A DNA stretch of 10,933 nucleotides from Gp13-AA77 sp035578005. Its GTDB lineage: Bacteria; Acidobacteriota; Terriglobia; UBA7540. This document shows positions 6,643 to 10,933 of this stretch, in pieces; position 1 is the first letter of the stretch; each line of letters starts with the position of its first letter. The stretch lies in NCBI GenBank assembly GCA_035578005.1, contig DATJYK010000393.1, positions 1-10,933 on the forward strand, read 5' to 3'. A program made the position numbers and the translations under genes. Under the pieces are notes generated by a model that had not been told where the DNA came from, did no database searches, and was given only the letters and a program-made list of their open reading frames with translations.

Positions 6643-6873
6643 CTAGCCCTTAAGAACTGGGCGTTCGACATGCTCGATGCGCTCTTCAAGGCGACGGACT
6701 TCCGAACGGATCCAGTCCTTGAGGTCATCAAAACGATGGTTCATCTCCGAACGGAGATCATCGATGCGCTTGTCAATGGCAGAAAACCGCGCGTTATTGT
6801 GGAGGATGATGACGACGCATCCCGCCACGATCACGCCGGTCTGAGCAACAAGGGCCCAAAGGATCTGGTTCAT
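6643..6873 (-). CDS. Small membrane-anchored coiled-coil protein (76 aa), oxidase operon
   Basis: I do not recognise a named family. The ATG at 6873 has GAGGG about 6 nt upstream. One hydrophobic segment spans about residues 4-25. It is followed by a highly charged helical region (about 28-70) with heptad-like spacing of Ile, Leu, Met and Phe among Asp, Arg and Glu (IDKRIDDLRSEM, then RRLEERIEHVE), so a membrane-anchored coiled coil is likely. It lies between ctaF (60 bp) and the second subunit III gene (44 bp) on the same strand. This suggests an assembly or structural role in the oxidase, but that is inference from position. Confidence 0.75.
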   Translation of the reverse strand: MNQILWALVAQTGVIVAGCVVIILHNNARFSAIDKRIDDLRSEMNHRFDDLKDWIRSEVRRLEERIEHVERPVLKG

Positions 6874-6933
6874 AACGTTCCCTCGAATCAGTCTACATCT
6901 GTGGGCCAGCCAACGTCATTACCCAACAGAACT

Positions 6934-7275
6934 TCACTCCGACTGCGGCGCCGTGATGGCGCTGCCCTCCCAAGGCCCATTCGATGGGACCCAGTGGCGG
7001 GTGAAGCGATCGCTCAAGGTAATGACAATGAACACCGCCAGCCACAAAACGGCCGCCACAATCACCACGCGCGTCATGCCCTCCTGCTCTTTGAGGTGCA
7101 TGAAGAAAAGCACCACCAGTGAGGCCTTGACGACCGCAATCACGAGCGCCGCCACAGTATTGAAATATCCGAGGTCCACGTAGGCAACGGCAGTGGTAAG
7201 GGCCGTCAAGAAGATCAACGCGAGGAAAACTTTGACATAAAAGAACTTGGGATGGACGTGGACGTGTTCAAACAT
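6934..7275 (-). CDS. ctaF: Cytochrome c oxidase subunit IV (prokaryotic, caa3-type)
   Basis: Small membrane subunit of the terminal oxidase, 113 residues with three hydrophobic helices at about 12-33, 37-58 and 68-87. The pattern VKASLVVLFFMHLK in helix 2 and its exit is characteristic of the prokaryotic subunit IV family (CtaF/CoxD/CyoD-like). The N-terminus is His-rich (MFEHVHVHP). The ATG at 7275 is preceded by an AGGGGG ribosome-binding site and overlaps the end of ctaE by 8 nt. It contributes to stability or assembly of the complex rather than to catalysis. Confidence 0.9.
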   Translation of the reverse strand: MFEHVHVHPKFFYVKVFLALIFLTALTTAVAYVDLGYFNTVAALVIAVVKASLVVLFFMHLKEQEGMTRVVIVAAVLWLAVFIVITLSDRFTRHWVPSNGPWEGSAITAPQSE

Positions 7276-7960
7276 AGCGGCCCCCTATTAAATAAAGTAA
7301 GGGGAAAAGAAAGATCCAAACAATGTCGACAAAGTGCCAGTAAAGCCCCACCATTTCAACCCAGTAGTAGTTCCCCTGGGTATTTTTGCCCTGCTGCGTG
7401 AAAATGAGCAGCGTGGTGAGAAGTCCCACACCCACCACCATGTGCAGCGCGTGCAATCCCGTCATACAGAAATAAAACAGAAAAAACAGGCTCACGTGCG
7501 GCAGCAGCGCATGAAAATGATGGATGATCTCCAGATTCTCACCGTGCGGCGCAAAATGGACCCCCGGGACCAAGCCTTCGAGATAGTCGCCGTACCACTC
7601 ATAGCGTAGCTTGATAAAAACGAAGGCGGCTCCCATGATCCAAGTAAGGATCAGGTAGACCGTGAGCGACGTTTTCAGGCGAAGCTGAGCGGCGCGCACG
7701 CCTAAAGCCATGGTCAAACTGCTGCAGATGAGGAGAACCGTGTAGAACGCGCCATACGTCACCTTCAGCAGATGGCTGCCGGCTTCAAAGGCCTCAGGGT
7801 AGACGTTGCGGTAAAGACAGTAGCCACAAAAGAGTCCACCGAAGAATAGGACCTCAGTAACCAGGAACAGCCACATGCCGAAAGTATCGGCAGACTTTTG
7901 CTGTTCGAGATCCTCGAACTGTTCCGCCACTAGAGTGGCGCTTTGTGCTTCAGCCGACAT
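7268..7960 (-). CDS. ctaE: Cytochrome c oxidase subunit III
   Basis: Core non-redox membrane subunit of the oxidase, 230 residues, with the five-helix bacterial layout after a soluble N-terminal stretch of about 25 residues. E36 in LVTEVLFFGG is the conserved helix glutamate. GLHALHMVVG (168-177) and YWHFVDIVWIF (207-217) are diagnostic motifs. The loop between helices at about 118-145 is longer and His-rich. The ATG at 7960 overlaps the ctaD end by 11 nt, and its own end overlaps ctaF by 8 nt, so the genes are tightly coupled. A second, divergent subunit III gene follows three genes later. Confidence 0.96.
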   Translation of the reverse strand: MSAEAQSATLVAEQFEDLEQQKSADTFGMWLFLVTEVLFFGGLFCGYCLYRNVYPEAFEAGSHLLKVTYGAFYTVLLICSSLTMALGVRAAQLRLKTSLTVYLILTWIMGAAFVFIKLRYEWYGDYLEGLVPGVHFAPHGENLEIIHHFHALLPHVSLFFLFYFCMTGLHALHMVVGVGLLTTLLIFTQQGKNTQGNYYWVEMVGLYWHFVDIVWIFLFPLLYLIGGRYV

Positions 7961-9578
7961 GAGCTGCCTCGGGTTCGTAGGCGTAGGCCTCTTCCGTCAC
8001 AATGGGAGTTTCGTGAAAGTTATGGGTGGGCGGCGGCGAAGCGATGGTCCATTCCAGACCCTTTGCGCCCCAGGGATTGGGCCCCGCAATCGGCCCCTTG
8101 AACACCGACCAGGCGAAGTAAATCAGCGGAATCACATAACCGACGGCCAGAATGGAGGCGCCCGCCGACGACATGACGTTGAGCACCTGGAATTCGGCCG
8201 GGTAAACCGCGTAACGCCGAGGCATCCCTACGTAGCCCAGGATGAACTGCGGGCCGAAGGTGAGATTAAACCCCACAAAGACCAGCAGGCACGCGAAGCG
8301 CGCCCACGCTTCCGGGTAGAGCTTGCCCGTCATCTTGGGCCACCATAAGTGCAGGCCGCCCATATAACCCATAATGGCGCCGCCCACCATCACGTAATGG
8401 AAATGCGCCACCACAAAGTAGGTGTCGTGAAGGTGAACGTCAGCGCCCATCGACGCCAAAAACAATCCGGTGAGCCCTCCGATGGTAAACAAGCCAATGA
8501 AGCCGATGGCGTACAGCATCGGCGTGTCGTAGGATACCGACGCCTTATGCATGGTGGCGGTCCAGTTAAACACTTTGACCGCCGAAGGAATCGCCACCGC
8601 AAAGCTGAGCGCAGAGAACACCAGGCCGGCGTACACCGACTGCCCGGTGAGGAACATGTGGTGTCCCCAGACCATGAAAGAAATGGCCGCGATGGCCACA
8701 CTGGAAAAGGCCACGAAGCTGTAGCCGAAAATGCGCTTGCGGCAGCCCGCAGCCACCAGTTCGCTGATCACGCCCATGGAAGGCAGAATCAGGATGTAAA
8801 CCTCCGGATGCCCGAAGAACCAGAAGAGGTGCTGGAAAAGAATAGGATCGCCGCCCAAACCGGGATCGAAAATGCCGACGTGCCAGATGCGCTCGAGAGC
8901 GATCAGGGCTAGCGTAATGGCGATGACCGGCATGGCCAGAACAAAAATCACGCTGGTGGCGTACATGGCCCAGATGAAGAGGGGCAACCGGAACCAGGTC
9001 ATCCCGGGCGCCCGCATCTTGTGGATGGTCACCATGAAGTTCAGGCCGGTCAGAATCGATGAAAAGCCCGTGATAAAGATGCCCACGGTGGCCGAAAGCA
9101 CGTTCGTGTTGGCGTACGTCGTGCTGAGCGGGGTATAGAGCGTCCAGCCTGTGTCGATTCCGCCCGTCACCAGGCTGATGATGAAGATCGTGGCTCCGAG
9201 CACGTAAATGTACCAGCTCAGCAGATTGAGTTTGGGGAAAGCCACGTCGCGGGCGCCGATCATGATGGGAATCAGAAAATTCCCGAGGACGGTAGGTATG
9301 GATTGCGTCAGAAAGAAGAAGATCATCACCAAGCCGTGCGCCGTGAAGAGCTTGTCATAGCTCGCAGGCTCGAACAAAAGCCCCGACGGCTCGACGAGGT
9401 TCAGCCGCATTAAGGTGGCCGCCAGGCCGCCGATGGCGAACATGAACGTGATCGAGAACAAATACAGCCAGGCGATCCGCTTGTGATCGGTGGTGAAGAG
9501 CCAGGAGCGCCAGCCGTAGTCCGCGTTCAGATAGTGCACTTCCGGCAGGGACGGAGCTTCAACCGCAACCGTGCTCAT
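7950..9578 (-). CDS. ctaD: Cytochrome c oxidase subunit I (caa3-type, A1 family)
   Basis: Catalytic heme-copper subunit, reducing O2 to water and pumping protons; 542 residues with about 12 membrane helices. All key residues are visible: H81 and H394 (low-spin heme), H392 (high-spin heme), and CuB ligands H257, H306 and H307, with Y261 in GHPEVY for the His-Tyr cross-link. E259 marks the D-pathway end, with N100, D111 and N118 at its entrance. K335 in VKVFNW marks the K-pathway. H384 and D385 are the Mg-site pair. Presence of GHPEVY with both pathways places it in type A1. The ATG overlaps the ctaC stop as ATGA, and AAGGAAGG lies about 10 nt upstream inside ctaC. No heme A synthase gene is in the window. 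Confidence 0.98.
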   Translation of the reverse strand: MSTVAVEAPSLPEVHYLNADYGWRSWLFTTDHKRIAWLYLFSITFMFAIGGLAATLMRLNLVEPSGLLFEPASYDKLFTAHGLVMIFFFLTQSIPTVLGNFLIPIMIGARDVAFPKLNLLSWYIYVLGATIFIISLVTGGIDTGWTLYTPLSTTYANTNVLSATVGIFITGFSSILTGLNFMVTIHKMRAPGMTWFRLPLFIWAMYATSVIFVLAMPVIAITLALIALERIWHVGIFDPGLGGDPILFQHLFWFFGHPEVYILILPSMGVISELVAAGCRKRIFGYSFVAFSSVAIAAISFMVWGHHMFLTGQSVYAGLVFSALSFAVAIPSAVKVFNWTATMHKASVSYDTPMLYAIGFIGLFTIGGLTGLFLASMGADVHLHDTYFVVAHFHYVMVGGAIMGYMGGLHLWWPKMTGKLYPEAWARFACLLVFVGFNLTFGPQFILGYVGMPRRYAVYPAEFQVLNVMSSAGASILAVGYVIPLIYFAWSVFKGPIAGPNPWGAKGLEWTIASPPPTHNFHETPIVTEEAYAYEPEAAHVG

Positions 9579-10528
9579 TGCTTTGCAACCTTCCTTTCCT
9601 CAGGGGGCCCCAGAGACTTGATGTAGGCGATAAGCTGAAGGACCTCCTCTTCGTTCACCTGGCCCTGAAACGTCGGCATCAGGGTGGGATAACCCGCTAC
9701 CCCTTGCGGCCCCAGAACCGCATTGCGCAGATATTCGTCGTCAGCCGTCACCGTCTGGCCGTTTTGCAGTTTCACCTCGGTGCCGTATAAACCTTGTAGC
9801 GGCGGTCCGGGAGTCTTGGCCCCCTCACCGTGGCAAGTGTTGCAGCCCAGTTGCCCGAATAGTCTCTGGCCGCGCTCCGCCATCGGCTGCACATTCATTT
9901 GGCTTGCTAACCAGTGCTCGTAGTCGTCAGGCTTCATCACCACGATCGTTCCAACCATGTGGGAATGCCCGGTGCCGCAGTACTGGTCGCAGAACAGGTG
10001 GTACTCACCCACCTCGGTGGGGGTGAACCACTCGGTGGAATAGATCCCAGGCACCACGTCCTTCTTGACGCGGAAGGCGGGAACCCCAAAGTCGTGGATG
10101 ACGTCCTCCGACGTCATGGTGAGCTTCACAGGCTCACCCACCGGAACATGCAACTGATTGATCTCTCGCGGTCCCTCGGGATGCTGCACCTTCCACATCC
10201 ATTGTTTGGCCACCACAAAAACCTCAGTGGCGTTCGCCGGGGGGCGCTGCGTCTTGATGAACAACACGGAAGACCAAACAAACAGAACCACACAGATGCC
10301 CGCCGGGATAATGGTCCAAGCCAGTTCCAGAGGCAGGTTACCCTCGTTCTGCGGGGGCACTTCGTCTTTTTCCTTCCGCCGGTACTTGATGGCGAAGTAA
10401 AAGACGAGACCGAAAATGAGAGCCGAGAAGAAGACTGTGATGGCCGTCAGCACGTAAAAAAAGTAGTCCCATTCGACGGCTATCGAGGAAGCCTGTGGTG
10501 GATGAATTGGAAAAAATAAGAGTGCCAT
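9575..10528 (-). CDS. ctaC: Cytochrome c oxidase subunit II with fused cytochrome c domain
   Basis: Electron-entry subunit of a caa3 oxidase, 317 residues. Two membrane helices lie at about 22-46 and 70-91, then the periplasmic cupredoxin domain with the CuA ligands H145, C180, Q182 (backbone), C184, H188 and M191 in CDQYCGTGHSHM. A C-terminal class I cytochrome c follows: heme attachment CNTCH (219-223), with M274 in PTLMPTFQG as the likely distal ligand. Gln replaces the common Glu at 182, which is tolerated because that ligand is a main-chain carbonyl. No cleavable signal is obvious; helix 1 acts as the anchor. The ATG at 10528 has only a weak ribosome-binding site. It is the first gene of the operon, overlapping ctaD by 4 nt. 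Confidence 0.97.
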   Translation of the reverse strand: MALLFFPIHPPQASSIAVEWDYFFYVLTAITVFFSALIFGLVFYFAIKYRRKEKDEVPPQNEGNLPLELAWTIIPAGICVVLFVWSSVLFIKTQRPPANATEVFVVAKQWMWKVQHPEGPREINQLHVPVGEPVKLTMTSEDVIHDFGVPAFRVKKDVVPGIYSTEWFTPTEVGEYHLFCDQYCGTGHSHMVGTIVVMKPDDYEHWLASQMNVQPMAERGQRLFGQLGCNTCHGEGAKTPGPPLQGLYGTEVKLQNGQTVTADDEYLRNAVLGPQGVAGYPTLMPTFQGQVNEEEVLQLIAYIKSLGPPEERKVAKQ

Positions 10529-10626
10529 TCGTAAGACCGTTATGCGCCACCAACCAAGAATTTCGCGCTTCCGCCGTTCCCGATGCCGGGCCTGTAAGGC
10601 CGACCCTTGGGCCGACCTCTAAAGTT

Positions 10627-10655
10627 CCTATACTTCTCCGCCGCAGTTAGCAAAA
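10627..10655 (-). promoter_or_regulatory. Weak sigma70-like promoter candidate for the oxidase operon
   Basis: On the minus strand TATAGG (10632-10627) matches the -10 consensus at 4 of 6. TTGCTA (10653-10648) matches the -35 consensus at 4 of 6, but with a short 15-nt spacer; shifting to TTTTGC gives 17 nt with a poorer -35. It lies about 100 bp upstream of the ctaC ATG. The match is weak and chance is likely. Confidence 0.2.
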
Positions 10656-10739
10656 TCCTCTCCCTGCTCCCCAAGCCCAAATCTAGCCAGTCGTCGACCT
10701 CAAACCAACGAGCCCGCGGCCAACCACCGGGCGAAGCTC

Positions 10740-10770
10740 GGGTTCGTTTCTGGGGTTCGTTGGGTTCGTT
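10740..10770. repeat. Three GGGTTCGTT direct repeats upstream of ctaC
   Basis: GGGTTCGTT occurs at 10740-10748, 10753-10761 and 10762-10770, with start spacings of 13 and 9 bp. The group lies about 212-242 bp upstream of the ctaC start and 40 bp from the intron end. It could be a clustered protein-binding site or simple tandem slippage. Confidence 0.5.
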
Positions 10771-10810
10771 TCCCGATTTTGCACGTTTTTTGCCCTGAAA
10801 CTCAGGTTCG

Positions 10811-10933
10811 GTCGCGGTAGGGACGCTGGTTACCCAACGCCCCCCGCACGGATCCGTACTTGAAGAATTACCTCATACGGCTCTTACCTCGGATGCGTAA
10901 CGGCGAAACGCACGCTGGGGTAAGGATGGACGA
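10811..10933 (-). mobile_element. 3' end of a group II intron (domains V and VI), body beyond right edge
   Basis: On the minus strand, 10883-10851 begins GAGCCGTATGAGG and ends with CAAGTACGGATC. This has the layout of a group II intron domain V: the AGC triad at positions 2-4, a lower stem GCCGTA/TACGG, a two-nucleotide bulge (AG), an upper stem TGAGG/CTTCA and a small loop. It is 33 nt against the usual 34 and has one weak pair near the base (G opposite A). A G-run and a second hairpin follow, GCGTTGG-GTAA-CCAGCGT with flanking GGG/CCC, as expected for domain VI, ending near CCCTAC (10817). The exact 3' splice site is uncertain. Upstream, the minus frame from 10933 is open for 21 codons to a TAA in the domain V loop and could be the end of the intron-encoded reverse transcriptase. 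No catalytic reverse transcriptase motif is inside the window. Confidence 0.55.

Larger units (their letters stand above)
10529..10810. other. Upstream region of the oxidase operon, no gene seen
   Basis: About 280 bp without a credible coding frame; a 63-codon plus-strand frame looks like chance. It holds a 5-bp hairpin GGCCT-GTA-AGGCC (10589-10601), a GGCCGACC direct repeat (10598-10605 and 10610-10617), a weak promoter candidate, and three GGGTTCGTT units. The oxidase operon's transcription start should lie here. Confidence 0.6.

Noticed and set aside
6409..7122. 237-codon plus-strand frame opposite the oxidase genes
   Set aside because: Crosses several genuine minus-strand genes and their gaps; Arg-rich shadow.
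9914..10519. 201-codon plus-strand frame opposite ctaC
   Set aside because: Antisense of the CuA and membrane regions of ctaC; no own motif.
1..10933. CRISPR array, toxin-antitoxin, defence or biosynthetic system
   Set aside because: No regular spacer-repeat array and no proteins with the relevant domains were seen on either strand.

Overview
The window comes from a GC-rich bacterium and is dominated by two convergent respiratory/bioenergetic operons. Gene content (a caa3-type oxidase operon with two subunit III genes, a three-subunit transhydrogenase, and a secreted GH16 glucanase) would fit an Acidobacteriota-like soil bacterium. That assignment is inferred from gene style only; no rRNA or other marker is present.

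Left part (1-2015). A minus-strand reading frame starts at 767 and stays open for 255 codons to the left edge. It is an unrecognised basic, Pro/Ala/Ser/Thr-rich protein cut off by the window. Behind it lies a minus-strand AraC-type regulator made of little more than the DNA-binding domain (937-1368). A direct repeat of about 65 bp (about 72% identical) occurs once upstream of each of these two genes (896-960 and 1433-1497). Each copy contains short direct half-sites exactly 20 bp apart, so both may be operators for this regulator. The 647-bp gap between the regulator and the next operon also holds a strong hairpin (1502-1544), a near-palindrome (1574-1591) and a CRP/FNR-like site (1915-1930).

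Middle (2016-4904, plus strand). pntAA-pntAB-pntB encode a proton-translocating NAD(P)+ transhydrogenase in the three-polypeptide form. The genes are tightly packed, and pntAB/pntB overlap by 4 nt.

Right part (10528 down to 4932, minus strand). This is a caa3-type (A1-type) cytochrome c oxidase operon in the order ctaC (CuA plus fused cytochrome c), ctaD, ctaE, ctaF, a 76-aa membrane/coiled-coil protein, a second subunit III-like gene, then a secreted GH16 beta-glucanase. The glucanase most likely starts at a GTG overlapping the preceding stop codon (GTGA). The two operons converge with only 27 bp between their stop codons, around a small hairpin.

Right edge (10529-10933). The upstream region of the oxidase operon contains a possible promoter and three GGGTTCGTT repeats. 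It then reaches what looks like the 3' end (domains V and VI) of a group II intron on the minus strand, whose body lies beyond the window.

How it fits together: the oxidase makes proton-motive force and the transhydrogenase spends it on NADPH. No defence system, CRISPR array or biosynthetic cluster was found. The less ordinary parts are the regulator with paired repeats, the glucanase at the end of a respiratory operon, the unrecognised truncated frame and the intron end.
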